From: Planctomycetales bacterium
Lineage (GTDB): Bacteria > Planctomycetota > Planctomycetia > Planctomycetales > Planctomycetaceae
Assembly: GCA_028285345.1 (NCBI GenBank)
Contig: JANQPT010000014.1
Span: forward strand, 248,001 to 312,000
Length of the DNA stretch: 64,000 nt
Direction of reading: 5' to 3'
In this document: positions 53,734 to 63,877 of the stretch, piece after piece
Layout: each line of letters begins with the position of its first letter
Numbering within the stretch: position 1 is the first letter of the stretch
The notes under the pieces: model-generated
The model's input: only the letters and a program-made list of their open reading frames with translations
Databases searched by the model: none
What the model was told of the DNA's origin: nothing
Program-made: the position numbers and the translations under genes

Positions 53734-54930
53734 TCAGCCGCCGGAGAATTTCGCCTGCGGCGTCGAATGAATCTCCGATCTGAAGTGTTCACCTAAGGCA
53801 CGAATCGAATGTTCCGCGGCGGCAACTTCCGGCGCTGTCAGGTGAATCTCGAAATCGATCCGGGTTGAGTATTTTGCCCCAGGCTGCAACGTGACGACCC
53901 GTCCCTCTTCACGCTCGATTGTTTTGAGATTCGGCAGACTTGTTGCCGGTTCGAGCCCCGTAACGTACCCGTCCGCTTCGGCTTGGGTGTTTTTCCAAAG
54001 CGTAAACCACGGGAGTTGGCGCTTATTGAACTTCAGGCTCACCCCGCGATCGCCGTTGGAATTTCGCAGCATGACCCGCGTGTTTCCATCCGCGTCGGCC
54101 GCCAAATCAAAGAAATAACACTGTTCCACGTATCCCGCCGTCGGCGCCCGATATTGGGCGTACGTTGCGATGTCACCGGCGGCATGGTCGTCGCGGGGCG
54201 CCATTTCCTGAATTGCCGCCACGAGTTGGGATCCCTCTTCGAGCAACGGCGCACCGAGATTGGTGTGATACAGCAATTCCAGCTCCGCCGGATGTCCCTG
54301 CACGTTCTCGATCTCATCGACAATCGAGAACGACCGTCCCCCCGCTTGAGTGGAGAATGTCGAGGTTAACCGTAAGCAGGGGCCGAACAGCATCGTCTCA
54401 TCGACAACGCCCGTCACCGAGATCGTCCCCTCCCCGTCGTCCGACACGCTTGCGGCGACGTAATGCGCCGGGAGGTTGGCGATCTTCCCGTGTAAGGTCA
54501 GTTCGGTTTCAACTTTGTGTCCTTCGTTGTTGATGATTTCGTCGACACCGGGAGCGCCGTTGGACGACAAGCCGCAGCGGCAGAGTAGCTCGTTGAACCC
54601 GCTCAGCCATCCCAGCCCGCCGCGATCGGTTTGGTTGACAAACGACGGATGGACCGGCTGCGCGACGGGCGATTTCCAGCCTAATGGCAAACCGTCACAC
54701 TCGCCTTTCCACAGGCCCATCCCCCGCGTCGGCAGTATCGACATCGACAGCCGTCCGTTGTGGACTTCGACAACATCAACTCCATCGGAGAGACCGCCGC
54801 GAAGCGTCCGTTTGCGGACTGACCAATTGTCCGATCCGGTGAGTGTGGGGCCTGCTTGCGCGTCGAGGTCGAACGACTCCAGCCAAATGCCTTGGGAAAC
54901 ATCAGTCAGAACAGTCGCGTGGTCGGTCAT
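53734..54930 (-). CDS. DUF4432 aldose-epimerase-like protein
   Basis: A 398-residue protein of the DUF4432 family, a galactose-mutarotase-like beta-sandwich. Signature stretches include LSMSILPTRGMGLWKGECDG, GGLGWLSGFNELLCRCGL and YHTNLGAPLLEEG with its His. The C-terminal part has PWFTLWKNTQAEADGYVTGL and EPATSLPNLK. It probably isomerises or binds a sugar in the cytoplasm. The start is ATG 54930, which begins the family N-terminus. Confidence 0.88.
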   Translation of the reverse strand: MTDHATVLTDVSQGIWLESFDLDAQAGPTLTGSDNWSVRKRTLRGGLSDGVDVVEVHNGRLSMSILPTRGMGLWKGECDGLPLGWKSPVAQPVHPSFVNQTDRGGLGWLSGFNELLCRCGLSSNGAPGVDEIINNEGHKVETELTLHGKIANLPAHYVAASVSDDGEGTISVTGVVDETMLFGPCLRLTSTFSTQAGGRSFSIVDEIENVQGHPAELELLYHTNLGAPLLEEGSQLVAAIQEMAPRDDHAAGDIATYAQYRAPTAGYVEQCYFFDLAADADGNTRVMLRNSNGDRGVSLKFNKRQLPWFTLWKNTQAEADGYVTGLEPATSLPNLKTIEREEGRVVTLQPGAKYSTRIDFEIHLTAPEVAAAEHSIRALGEHFRSEIHSTPQAKFSGG

Positions 54931-55017
54931 TGCAGAGGTTTCGCTTTGGAAAGGAGGAGGCAAACGAGCCCGCAGATCGGGAGCCGTTTCGATCGCGGGT
55001 GATAACAGCCAGCCGGC

Positions 55018-56343
55018 TCAATAGACCACAAAGTCGTCCATCATCGGCACAGCTTCGAGCGGCATATTGTCTTCAATCAACCCCTTGGGAAGAATGAGTT
55101 GCATGCTTACGTCGCCAATGCGGATATGGTCGCGGTGATTTAACAGCGTCTCCGCCTCGCACGGCATTTCATTGATGAATGTGCCCGTCTTGGTCCCCAA
55201 ATCTCGGATGCGGACACTGAATTCATCTGACTTGATGACGCAGTGATGGCGGTTAAGGACCTTGTTGCGGATTTGTAGATGGCAATCCCGTTCGCGGCCG
55301 ATCAGAAAGGTTCGCACGTTCAAGGGAACCGTCCTGCCGGCAAACTCGCCTGTCGGAAACCGAAGCACGGCCACATTCTCTTTTGACTTCGTCGAGGCGG
55401 AATCGGGTGGCTGCTCTGGTCGACGCGCCGGTTTTGGCGGTGGAGCCGTATCCGATGACTCCCGTTGATCCGCGACTGGCTGTGGCTGTACTTGTGGCAG
55501 CGGCGGAGGAGTAGCGGGCGGTGGCGCGAAGCTCTGTACCGGCGGACTTACCGGAGTCGATGGCGGTTGCGGAACGACGCCGTATGGAAGCGGCTGATGT
55601 CCATAAACGAGCGGTGGAGCGGGCGGCGCCGGAGGTTGTGTGCCGGGCATCGACGGCGGGACTGCACCGTTGTGCTGTATTTGTGCGTGCTGAGGGGCCG
55701 GTGGTACCTGTGACGGCATTCCGACGTTTGGTTGCGGCGGGTTGCCGTTCACTTGCGGTACCGGTTTCGGCTGCGGCGCCGGTTTGACGGCCTGGGGTGA
55801 GGCCGACTTTGGCACGATTCCGGCATGATACAAACTGGAATGTTTCGGCGGTTTCGGCTTCTCCTTTCTGCCGATGGGGGTGTCCTGGATATCTCCAAGC
55901 GACATGCCGGGATCTTGTTCGATTCTGTCCAACATGCCGGGCAGAAACATCACGTCATTGACGTCGATGTTGAATTTCTTCGCCGGCCGCGACCCCCAGC
56001 CGTCCGATTGGTTTTCAGGCCATTTGCGAGCCTCATCTTCCTCCCACTCGTGGTCATCACTCTCCGAACCACTGTGCGGGAGAAGGCTCTCCGGCTGGGG
56101 AACGACGTACACGCCTTCGCAAGCTGGGCATCGAGAGAGTTTTCCGACAGACGTCTTGCGTCCGACGACGCGTGTTGAGCAGTGCGGGCAGGCGAAATGA
56201 ATCTTGTCCGTCACATCCGAATCTTGTACCGGAATCGGGACCGGGACCATCTGCTCGCAAGCCCCGCATTTAATCTGGCCGCCGGCAAAGACGTCCAGTG
56301 CGACCAATGCCTCTCCACATGAACATGTGAGGCGGATCGACAT
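55018..56343 (-). CDS. Zinc-ribbon and FHA-domain protein
   Basis: A 441-residue protein. Two zinc-ribbon-like units begin the protein (CSCGEAL...CGACEQMV and CPHCSTRV...CPACEGVY, residues about 7-80). A long Pro/Gln-rich low-complexity linker (about 165-330) follows. The C-terminal FHA domain (about 340-430) has FLIGRERDCHLQIRNKVLNR and LGTKTGTFINEMPCE. Probably a phosphothreonine-reading adaptor in the cytoplasm. Divergent from the lipoprotein gene with a 479-bp gap. Confidence 0.82.
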   Translation of the reverse strand: MSIRLTCSCGEALVALDVFAGGQIKCGACEQMVPVPIPVQDSDVTDKIHFACPHCSTRVVGRKTSVGKLSRCPACEGVYVVPQPESLLPHSGSESDDHEWEEDEARKWPENQSDGWGSRPAKKFNIDVNDVMFLPGMLDRIEQDPGMSLGDIQDTPIGRKEKPKPPKHSSLYHAGIVPKSASPQAVKPAPQPKPVPQVNGNPPQPNVGMPSQVPPAPQHAQIQHNGAVPPSMPGTQPPAPPAPPLVYGHQPLPYGVVPQPPSTPVSPPVQSFAPPPATPPPLPQVQPQPVADQRESSDTAPPPKPARRPEQPPDSASTKSKENVAVLRFPTGEFAGRTVPLNVRTFLIGRERDCHLQIRNKVLNRHHCVIKSDEFSVRIRDLGTKTGTFINEMPCEAETLLNHRDHIRIGDVSMQLILPKGLIEDNMPLEAVPMMDDFVVY

Positions 56344-56822
56344 GATTCGTTTCCTGCCTAATCGAATGCAGATCCGAAGGCGATTGCGCCAAACCGTTCA
56401 GACCTCCGCTTGGTGGCTGTCGGGCAACAGGTTACCCAAGATCGCCCGGATTTTCCACACAATACTCGTCAGAATTGCCAAGTCGATGCGACCTTTTCCG
56501 CTGTCGGTGCTGCTTCGATTGAGTCGAACTCCGTCAACGGAGTAACCCGATGAATTCTTGGGCGGGTTGATTGGGAGTGTCCGACCTGCTAACGTCATTT
56601 CAGATGGCTCTCGCCCGTACTTCAACGGTTTCCAGGTCGCAAACACGATCGGGGGGTCGGCTTCCGAAGGATGGTCCCTTTGGAATGATCTCGGCGAGTT
56701 TCGGATGTTTCCAGTTGCCGTCGTTTCCCACACTCGCCCAACTTTGCACGAATAGGGCCTCCGACAATACCAATGCGGAGCCCCGCCGGTGCACACTGCT
56801 GCCCTCCAGGAGTGATAGGCCA
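56344..56822. other. Gap between divergent genes
   Basis: A 479-bp stretch without a supported gene. A 141-codon minus-strand ORF (56398-56823) has no good start and no family resemblance; the plus-strand extension of the next gene reads like non-coding sequence. Confidence 0.4.
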
Positions 56823-59384
56823 ATGAAAACTGTCTGCCGAATTCCGCTCGTTTGGCCCGCTTTATTGCTGCTCATCGCCGGTTGCAGCGACTCCGCGCCC
56901 AGCAACACCACCGCGGAGTCCAACCCCAACCCGTTTGCGAGCGATGCCGGATCCGATCGAACTGACCGGGCGCAATCATCAAGAGCATCCGATCGCGGGA
57001 AAAACCGCAAGCGCGGAAAAGTGGGTCGAAAACGAGACGACAGCGTTGCCAAAAAACAGCGAAATCGGCGCGCCGACGCAGGTAAAGACTCTCAGGCGAA
57101 ATCGGAGACCAAACAACCTCGCGGCGAAAAGTCCCAACCCGCCGACGCTTGGATTGGCAAGCCGGCGCCGGCGTTTGAAGTTCCGCTGCTGGGGGGAGGC
57201 TCATTTGAATTGGGAGGCGCGTCCAATCCACAAGCGACCATTCTTGCTTTCTGGGCGACTTACGACAAAGCCAGTCATGTGTTGCTTCCCCAATTGAAAC
57301 AGGTCGCGGCCGGGTTCTCGGGGCAGGGCGTTCGCTTAGTCGCCGTCAACGATCGTGAACGGCACGCAGAAATCAAAGAATTCTTGGATGAACATCAGCT
57401 TGAGGTTCCCGTCGCGTTCGACCTCGACGGCAACTTGGCCAGTCAGTTTCAACTGAAAGTCCTGCCGGCCATCTTTGTGATTGATCGACAGGGGAACGTC
57501 CAAAACGTCTATCGCCAAGTCCGAACGACCATCGGGCGCGATCTTCGCAAAGACCTGCGGAAGCTCGTCGAAGCTGCCGACGTTGCGGCCGCGCCTGACA
57601 CCACAACGGTATCGTCATCCGACGATCCCGGCAGTGGTCTCGCGATCTGGGATACGGTCTTGCCGTCTGAAAACCGATTGGGCGCCGAAACGGTCATTGC
57701 CCGCAGTGGATGGAGGCGGGTGCCGCGAAGTGCAAAGCCGCCCGCGTTCGACGGCGACGCCGTCATCCACAACGATCGACTGTTGGCCGTGTTTCGCAAA
57801 CAGGATCCGAGTGTTGACGTGTTCGCGCTGGCAGGTCCCGACACCCAGTTGAGGACGACATTGCGTGTGGTTGGTCCCAGCGGACAACTCGCGGATAAAT
57901 TGACCGAACTCTCGGTCGTCGAAAACACACGCGGGGCAATTGGGCTACAAGCGACCTATCAGACACAGGGCGGGAACGCAGCGACGCTGAAGTTCCGCAT
58001 CAAACGGGGAGAGGTTCTGCTGCAAACCGAACCGCAGGCAGGGGCTGAGAAACTGCAAGTGAGTTGCCCGGGGCGCTTTGTTGTACTTCCCGATTTCTTC
58101 GCGGACGACATTGTGATCGACGCCCAAAAGATCCCCGCGAGTCAGATCGAGATTCCAAGCGAAAACATCTTGATGCACCTGACCGGCGGCGGCAATTCGA
58201 TCGCGATGTGCGTCTTTGAGAATAGCAACCAGGACGTCAAAGTCACGCTCGAAGAACAGGACGGACAGCGAAGAGTCGCCGGCTCGGTGATCGATTACGG
58301 AGAGGGCAAGAAAATCTGGCTCGCGCTCCTGGAAGCCCCGCAAGTTTGGCACTCGTTTGACGTCGCCGAAGAAGATGCCAACAAGGTGAAACAGCTCAAG
58401 TGGACGATGCCGTTCACCGCCCAGTGGCGGACCAATTTCACGCGGGTTAAGAAGGACTTGACCGACAGTTGGGAGATGCTGCTGCAGAAACCTGGTGCGA
58501 AGGACTTCGTCAAACCGAGTTGGCTCGGTTCCGATGAAGATCGCGTCGGAGAAAACCGCCGCCGGTGGACGACCGTGCTGGATCACTTTCCGTATCCTTG
58601 TTGGACCAATGAATTCGGCAGCGGATTCATTCAGCCGCTCCGCCGCAAGGCGCTGACTTTTCGCGGTCCCGCTGTGATTTATCCAATCAACCGTGTCGAG
58701 AAAACCCCGACGGACGCCTTCACCGTCATTGACGTGATGCGGAGTAGCCTCGGAGTCGGCCCCTGCGAGTATATCCTCCAAGTGGAGAGCCAGACGCAAG
58801 AAATGAAGGGGCGGGCGACCTGCTCCGCTCGCAGCGCCCTGAAAAAGATTTACGCGTCGAGGCAGCAGAGAGCCAGACAAAAGGAAATCGAGCAAGCTCT
58901 CGACGACGCACTCGATTTTGTGACGCACATTCGCCATCGCATCGATGAGTACATCGCGTTTGGCCGAGAAATGCGGCAGTACTTGGCTGAGCAAAAGACC
59001 GCCCATCCGGAGTTGGATGAGTATCTGACGGAAATGGACGAGATCACGGCCGAACTCGATGAGCGGATGGAGGCGCGACGGCTGGAGATCCGCTCGCCCT
59101 CATTCGTGGCCGGAATGAACGAGGAATTTCGCGAGAGTTTGATGGGCTATACCGGGCGAGACGCGCTCGTCCGGTTGCGGCGGTATACGTCGCGGTTGAC
59201 CGACATCGGAGGAAGTCAGGACGAGCTTGTCGGAGAATGCCGCTGGATCGTAAGGCGTCTGCGGCAACGTGCGGGGATCCTGATGGCGACGAATCCTGAG
59301 TTCGCCGAAGTCGCCAAGGAGATCCGGGCACGTACCCAGAAGGTTCTGCTTAAACCGGCCGAGTACGAGGGAGTCCGGCATTAA
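56823..59384 (+). CDS. Large lipoprotein with a cysteine-less redoxin domain
   Basis: An 853-residue predicted lipoprotein: signal MKTVCRIPLVWPALLLLIAGC with lipobox LIAGC. A charged Lys/Arg-rich linker (about 30-110) leads to a thioredoxin/TlpA-like domain (about 115-260) with IGKPAPAFEVPLLGGGSFEL and VPVAFDLDGNLASQFQL and IFVIDRQG. Where TlpA has WCxxC it has WATYDKAS, so the redox cysteines are missing. The rest (about 290-853) is a large domain of unknown fold, with a late helical region. The start ATG has AGGAG 10 nt upstream. The SUMF1 gene follows after 100 bp. Confidence 0.8.
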   Translation: MKTVCRIPLVWPALLLLIAGCSDSAPSNTTAESNPNPFASDAGSDRTDRAQSSRASDRGKNRKRGKVGRKRDDSVAKKQRNRRADAGKDSQAKSETKQPRGEKSQPADAWIGKPAPAFEVPLLGGGSFELGGASNPQATILAFWATYDKASHVLLPQLKQVAAGFSGQGVRLVAVNDRERHAEIKEFLDEHQLEVPVAFDLDGNLASQFQLKVLPAIFVIDRQGNVQNVYRQVRTTIGRDLRKDLRKLVEAADVAAAPDTTTVSSSDDPGSGLAIWDTVLPSENRLGAETVIARSGWRRVPRSAKPPAFDGDAVIHNDRLLAVFRKQDPSVDVFALAGPDTQLRTTLRVVGPSGQLADKLTELSVVENTRGAIGLQATYQTQGGNAATLKFRIKRGEVLLQTEPQAGAEKLQVSCPGRFVVLPDFFADDIVIDAQKIPASQIEIPSENILMHLTGGGNSIAMCVFENSNQDVKVTLEEQDGQRRVAGSVIDYGEGKKIWLALLEAPQVWHSFDVAEEDANKVKQLKWTMPFTAQWRTNFTRVKKDLTDSWEMLLQKPGAKDFVKPSWLGSDEDRVGENRRRWTTVLDHFPYPCWTNEFGSGFIQPLRRKALTFRGPAVIYPINRVEKTPTDAFTVIDVMRSSLGVGPCEYILQVESQTQEMKGRATCSARSALKKIYASRQQRARQKEIEQALDDALDFVTHIRHRIDEYIAFGREMRQYLAEQKTAHPELDEYLTEMDEITAELDERMEARRLEIRSPSFVAGMNEEFRESLMGYTGRDALVRLRRYTSRLTDIGGSQDELVGECRWIVRRLRQRAGILMATNPEFAEVAKEIRARTQKVLLKPAEYEGVRH

Positions 59385-59484
59385 CAGGTGCCGCAAACTC
59401 TGCGTCCGTCGGGGACAAAGGGGTTAGGAAACTGCCCCGCGAAGTCGCCTGCGGGATGTTCGAACGTGATCAAGGAGCGCCGTC

Positions 59485-61275
59485 GTGCCGCGCAAATCGA
59501 TAGTTGCCTGTCTGTTGCTGCTTTCATTTTGTATCGGCTGCAGCAAATCCGGTCCCTCGACCGGTTCTGAACACTCCGATACTGACGTCATCCAGCTTGA
59601 CGCGATCGAACCCGCCTCCGGCGGCGAAATGGTGCTCGTGCCTGCCGGGACATTTACGATGGGTGCGGCCGAAGGTCCCGACGATGCGCCTCCGCACGAT
59701 GTTTCGCTCGATACCTTCTACATCGACCGCCGTCCGGTTTCGCAAGCAATCTTTCAAGAAGTGATGGGCGTCAATCCCTCCCAGCGAAAAGGGGAGGACC
59801 TCCCCGTGGAACGCACCTTGTGGACCGACGCTGCTCGATTCTGCAACCGGTGCTCGGAGTTGGAAGGCCTCACGCCCTGTTACAACCTGCAGACTTGGGA
59901 GTGTGACTTTTCCGCCGATGGATATCGTCTGCCCACCGAAGCGGAGTGGGAGTACGCCTGCCGTGCCGGCAGCGGCACGACATACTTCTTCGGTGACGAT
60001 CCGGCCCAGTTGCCGGAATATGCCTGGTGTAAACCACACTCCCGGGGCAAGACGCATCCCGTGGGCGAAAAGCGGCCCAATCGCTGGGGGCTGTTCGATA
60101 TGCACGGCAATGTCTGGGAATGGTGCAATGACTTCTACGACAAAGATTATTACTCAAGCAGCCCCGCTCAAAACCCACCCGGCCCCGCCGGCGGTGAAAA
60201 ACGCGTTCTCCGCGGCGGAGCTTGGAAGACAAACGCCGAGAAGTGCACGGCCGCGTACCGCTTTCAAGAATTCCCCGTCTTTGCCGACGCCTGTTTCGGA
60301 GCGGACAGTTACGGATTCCGCCGTGTCCGTCGGGGCGATGTCGCCGATCAACAACTGGCCGCCGGTTCGAAATCGACGACAGCGGAGGAACTTGCTGATA
60401 TCGAAGGACCCGCGAAACCAGACGCACCGCTGCAGGTCGCAGCCGTCCCCCGAAAACCCGTTGTGACACCTGCCGCGAGCGATAGCAAGATCGACCACGC
60501 ACGCCTTCGCGGCACGATTGTCTTCGTGAAGAAACGTGGTGAGCAACTCGACATCTGGAGGATGAAAGCGACAGGAGAGGACCAACGGCCGCTCACCGAT
60601 GATGATCATCCCGACGCCGACCCCCGTTGGTCGCCCGACGGCACGCAAATCTTGTATACGTCGCAGCGAGACGGTTTCCCCGACATCTGGCTCATGAACT
60701 CCGACGGCAGCGATCCGCGGAAGATCACCCAGGGAATGCAGGCCTCCTGGTCGCCCGATGGAAAATCAATCGTCTTCATCCGCGACGATCAAGCCCGCAT
60801 CCGCGAGTTGGCCTCGGGTGAGGAAAAACTAGTCACACCCAAAGACTGGCAGCGCTGCGGCACCCCGGCTTGGAGCCCCGACGGAACCAAAATCGCCGTC
60901 GCCAGCCGCCACCAGCGCGACATTGGAATCTATCTCTTCAATCTGAGCGACAACACGCACCAGCAACTCAAGAGCGAAGATCCGTGTTGCACACCGCATT
61001 GGGATTCCAGCGGCAAGCGGATCGTGTTCCAAACGACGAAGGGCAAGATCCATCAAATCGATGGGGAGACCGAAGAGCAGATCACCTTCGGCGGCGACAT
61101 CCAGCACGAAGCCCGCTATTCACCGGACGGCTCGATGATCGTCTTCTGCCGTGCTCCCAGCGCACAAGGACCGTGGCAGATCTGCATCGCGGATTTGCAG
61201 AGCGACGATCTCGACTCCATTCAAATCACGCACGAAGACTCCAACAGCCTGCCCGATTGGCATGCGGTTGAATAG
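59485..61275 (+). CDS. SUMF1-type plus WD/PD40-repeat lipoprotein
   Basis: A 596-residue predicted lipoprotein. The start is GTG at 59485, with AAGGAG 7 nt before it; signal VACLLLLSFCIGC ends in the lipobox. Residues about 45-290 are a SUMF1/formylglycine-generating-enzyme-like domain ([49 protein letters not shown]). The FGE catalytic cysteines are not clearly kept. Residues about 345-590 contain four or five TolB/PD40-type repeats (PRWSPDGTQILYTS, ASWSPDGKSIVFI, PAWSPDGTKIAVASR). The combination suggests a surface sensor or binding protein. It probably shares a transcript with the redoxin-like lipoprotein. Confidence 0.82.
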   Translation: MPRKSIVACLLLLSFCIGCSKSGPSTGSEHSDTDVIQLDAIEPASGGEMVLVPAGTFTMGAAEGPDDAPPHDVSLDTFYIDRRPVSQAIFQEVMGVNPSQRKGEDLPVERTLWTDAARFCNRCSELEGLTPCYNLQTWECDFSADGYRLPTEAEWEYACRAGSGTTYFFGDDPAQLPEYAWCKPHSRGKTHPVGEKRPNRWGLFDMHGNVWEWCNDFYDKDYYSSSPAQNPPGPAGGEKRVLRGGAWKTNAEKCTAAYRFQEFPVFADACFGADSYGFRRVRRGDVADQQLAAGSKSTTAEELADIEGPAKPDAPLQVAAVPRKPVVTPAASDSKIDHARLRGTIVFVKKRGEQLDIWRMKATGEDQRPLTDDDHPDADPRWSPDGTQILYTSQRDGFPDIWLMNSDGSDPRKITQGMQASWSPDGKSIVFIRDDQARIRELASGEEKLVTPKDWQRCGTPAWSPDGTKIAVASRHQRDIGIYLFNLSDNTHQQLKSEDPCCTPHWDSSGKRIVFQTTKGKIHQIDGETEEQITFGGDIQHEARYSPDGSMIVFCRAPSAQGPWQICIADLQSDDLDSIQITHEDSNSLPDWHAVE

Positions 61276-61332
61276 TCGGCCACATCATCGACTGCTTCAC
61301 AAGCAGGACGTCGGACTCAAGATCGGAGCGGC

Positions 61333-62481
61333 CTATTCGCTGCTGCGCGTTTCGGCGAGCCACTCTACAAATCTATCGTCGTCCAAGATTGCTTCCGCCA
61401 TCCGCTGATAACCCGCGCTGAGCGGATGGCTCGCGTCGGCGTACTCCTCACTCGGCAGCAGTGGCGGTGCCGCGTAGGGAATGCCGTTTTCCTGAAACCA
61501 CAACTCGACGCCCGATTTCAATTGCTGATAAGTGCCGCGGCTCTCGTCGGTCAGCAAGTGTGCGTTAAAGGGGCCGAGAATCACAAACACGCGGTTGCCC
61601 CGATCTCGCAGTAACTCAACCGTGCGGCGGAACGCCCCCCATTGCAGCGAGCTTTCCAGCGGGACCCAGGGAAAACCTCTGGGCGTGATCCCACGCTCGA
61701 TCCAGGTAATCGGGTTCTGCTCCAAGACATTGGACGGTTGCGGCGTCGCCAGAGAGATCCGTGACAGCGGATTCTCATACGGATGTTCCAGCGACCACGC
61801 GTAGGGCGTCAAACTGTCGAAGTCGGTGATGTTCAAATGCCTGACGCACGAACGTAACGCGACGTTGCGGCCGAAGATTACGCCCAGCCGTTCATTCGTG
61901 GGAGCCTGATACGCGGGGACCCACGGAATAAACTGCGGAATCAATCGCGGATGATTGAACGAAACGTCTTCGTCGATGCTCAAATCGCGCTCAGGAGCAC
62001 TCATCCACAACAAGTTGCAGTGCAATACAACCGGCTTGCCGGTCAGCCCGTCGGTGTAATCGCTGACCAACCCTTCCAACGCCAGCGGATGCGAGCCCCG
62101 CAGTCCGCCGTTGGCGAAAACGACTTCGTCCTGGTTCTCATTTAAGAAGTGCGTGAGCGTATCATCGACATGCACGTATTGCCCCCAAACCACGGAATCA
62201 CCGATCAGCAACAGATGGTTCCGCTCTAATTCTGTCTGCACGAATCGTTGGTAGAGCCAATAGTCGTCGCTGTTCTTTCGGGGAATCCGATAATCGGCGC
62301 CGGGATCGAAGACTTCCACCTGCGACCAGATTCTGGGCAGACCGATCACCAGCGAAATGACGATCACCGCGACGATTGCCCATTCCGACATCGACAGCCG
62401 GATCGAATTCGACGACAGAAAATCGTCCTCTGTACCGGTGGCAGCAGCGGCTGACGCGTGTTCTGAATTCTCGGCAGCCAT
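61333..62481 (-). CDS. AlgJ/SGNH-like partner of the MBOAT acyltransferase
   Basis: A 382-residue membrane-anchored protein. A helix near the N-terminus (WAIVAVIVISLVIGLPRIW) is followed by an SGNH/GDSL-like body: LLIGDSVVWGQYVHVDD (catalytic Ser region), ANGGLRGSHPLALEGL and a late DASHPLSAGYQRMAE with the Asp-x-x-His pair. It lies 13 bp after the AlgI-type gene, as AlgJ/AlgX-type proteins do. Likely passes acetyl groups to an exported glycan. Confidence 0.78.
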   Translation of the reverse strand: MAAENSEHASAAAATGTEDDFLSSNSIRLSMSEWAIVAVIVISLVIGLPRIWSQVEVFDPGADYRIPRKNSDDYWLYQRFVQTELERNHLLLIGDSVVWGQYVHVDDTLTHFLNENQDEVVFANGGLRGSHPLALEGLVSDYTDGLTGKPVVLHCNLLWMSAPERDLSIDEDVSFNHPRLIPQFIPWVPAYQAPTNERLGVIFGRNVALRSCVRHLNITDFDSLTPYAWSLEHPYENPLSRISLATPQPSNVLEQNPITWIERGITPRGFPWVPLESSLQWGAFRRTVELLRDRGNRVFVILGPFNAHLLTDESRGTYQQLKSGVELWFQENGIPYAAPPLLPSEEYADASHPLSAGYQRMAEAILDDDRFVEWLAETRSSE

Positions 62482-62494
62482 CACATCAATCTCA

Positions 62495-63877
62495 CTAAAA
62501 TTGAAAATAGATAAACGCTTCGCCGCTCTTTTCGGATCCCGGCACAATCAGCAAGTACATGATCATGCCCACGACCAAAGCGACACGGACGGGAGAGAAC
62601 TCAAGCAGTCGTCGCAGACGCGATTCGTACGCGAATTGATACAGCCAAATGCCCCCGACCAACCCGAGCGCCAACATCGGAAATGCCGGGTCGTACCACC
62701 GGAAGCCAAATATCCGCGAAACAATCAACCAAGCGTCGTTCAGGTTTTCGGCCCGGAAAAAGATCCACGCGAAACAGACGAAAGCGAACACCAACAGCTG
62801 TTTCAAAAAGCGGGGAAATCGCTCCCGGTAGAAATACGTTCGCTCCGCGCGGCGAGTCGTCATCGCGGCGACGCCGTGCAGCGCGCCCCAGATCAGAAAC
62901 GTCCAATTTGCGCCGTGCCAAAACCCGGAAACCACCATCGTCAAAAACAAATTGCGATACGTCGCCGCCGCTCCGTGACGATTGCCGCCCAGCGGAATGT
63001 AAACGTAATCCCGAAACCAGGTCGAGAGGCTGATGTGCCACCGCGACCAAAAATCGCCCAGACTGTCCGCCAAATACGGATTATTGAAGTTCTGCATCAG
63101 TTGGATCCCCATCGCCCGGGCAATGCCGCGCGCCATGTCCGTATAGCCGCTGAAATCAAAGTAGATCTGCCAGGCGAAGGCAAAGGTTGCGGTTAACAGC
63201 GCCGTTTCGCTCGCCATCTGCGGGTTGGCGTAGATCGGATCGACATACATCGCCAGATAGTCGGCCAAAGCGACTTTCTTAAACAGCCCCACGACAAAGA
63301 GCGAGAGGCCGTCGGCGAAATCGCGTCGCGTGATCGCGGGAAACTCATTGAGCTGCGGCAGCAATTGCCGTGCTCGCTCAATTGGACCGGCCACCAGTTG
63401 CGGAAACAGGGACACAAACGCCGCAAAGCGGATGAAACTCTTTTCACGTTCGACTTCGCCGCGGTAAAAGTCGATCGTGTAGCTCATCGATTGAAACGTG
63501 AAGAACGATATCCCCACCGGCAACAGCACATCCGGCTCGGGCAGCTCATATCCGCTCCCCGCTGCCGCCAGCAGTCGATTCAAGTTGTCCGTCACAAAAC
63601 CGGCATACTTGAAAAACCCCAGCAGCCCTAAGTTATTGGCCACACTGACCGCCAGCCACAGTTTTTTATAACGGCTGCGATCCATAGCGATCACCGCCAC
63701 ATAATCGAGCAGCGTGGAATAGAGGATCAGCAGCAAATAGAGCGGATTCCACCAGCCGTAGAAGACGTACGAGGCGATGAGCAACCAGTGCAGCCAAAAG
63801 CGAGTCTTGCGCAGGCCCAGGTAGACCGCGTAGACCACGATAAAAAACAACAGGAAGATCCAAGTGTGAAATAGCAT
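62495..63877 (-). CDS. AlgI-type MBOAT O-acyltransferase
   Basis: A 460-residue multi-pass MBOAT-family protein. Motifs include LLPVGISFFTFQSMSYTIDF, VAGPIERARQLLPQL, DFWSRWHISLSTWFRDYVYI, and SGFWHGANWTFLIWGALHG with the catalytic His. About ten membrane segments. It moves acetyl groups across the membrane for polysaccharide O-acetylation. It is the first gene of the pair with the SGNH-like protein; the glycan is unknown. The 123 bp to the right edge hold no feature I can name. Confidence 0.92.
   Translation of the reverse strand: MLFHTWIFLLFFIVVYAVYLGLRKTRFWLHWLLIASYVFYGWWNPLYLLLILYSTLLDYVAVIAMDRSRYKKLWLAVSVANNLGLLGFFKYAGFVTDNLNRLLAAAGSGYELPEPDVLLPVGISFFTFQSMSYTIDFYRGEVEREKSFIRFAAFVSLFPQLVAGPIERARQLLPQLNEFPAITRRDFADGLSLFVVGLFKKVALADYLAMYVDPIYANPQMASETALLTATFAFAWQIYFDFSGYTDMARGIARAMGIQLMQNFNNPYLADSLGDFWSRWHISLSTWFRDYVYIPLGGNRHGAAATYRNLFLTMVVSGFWHGANWTFLIWGALHGVAAMTTRRAERTYFYRERFPRFLKQLLVFAFVCFAWIFFRAENLNDAWLIVSRIFGFRWYDPAFPMLALGLVGGIWLYQFAYESRLRRLLEFSPVRVALVVGMIMYLLIVPGSEKSGEAFIYFQF

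Noticed and set aside
56398..56823. 141-codon minus-strand open frame in a divergent gap
   Set aside because: No good start, no family, and it ends against the start of the FHA gene's leader; not enough to call.
57945..59006. 353-codon minus-strand open frame inside the redoxin-like lipoprotein gene
   Set aside because: It is antisense to a gene with a clear lipobox and folded domain; its composition is that of a shadow frame in GC-rich DNA and no family is recognisable.
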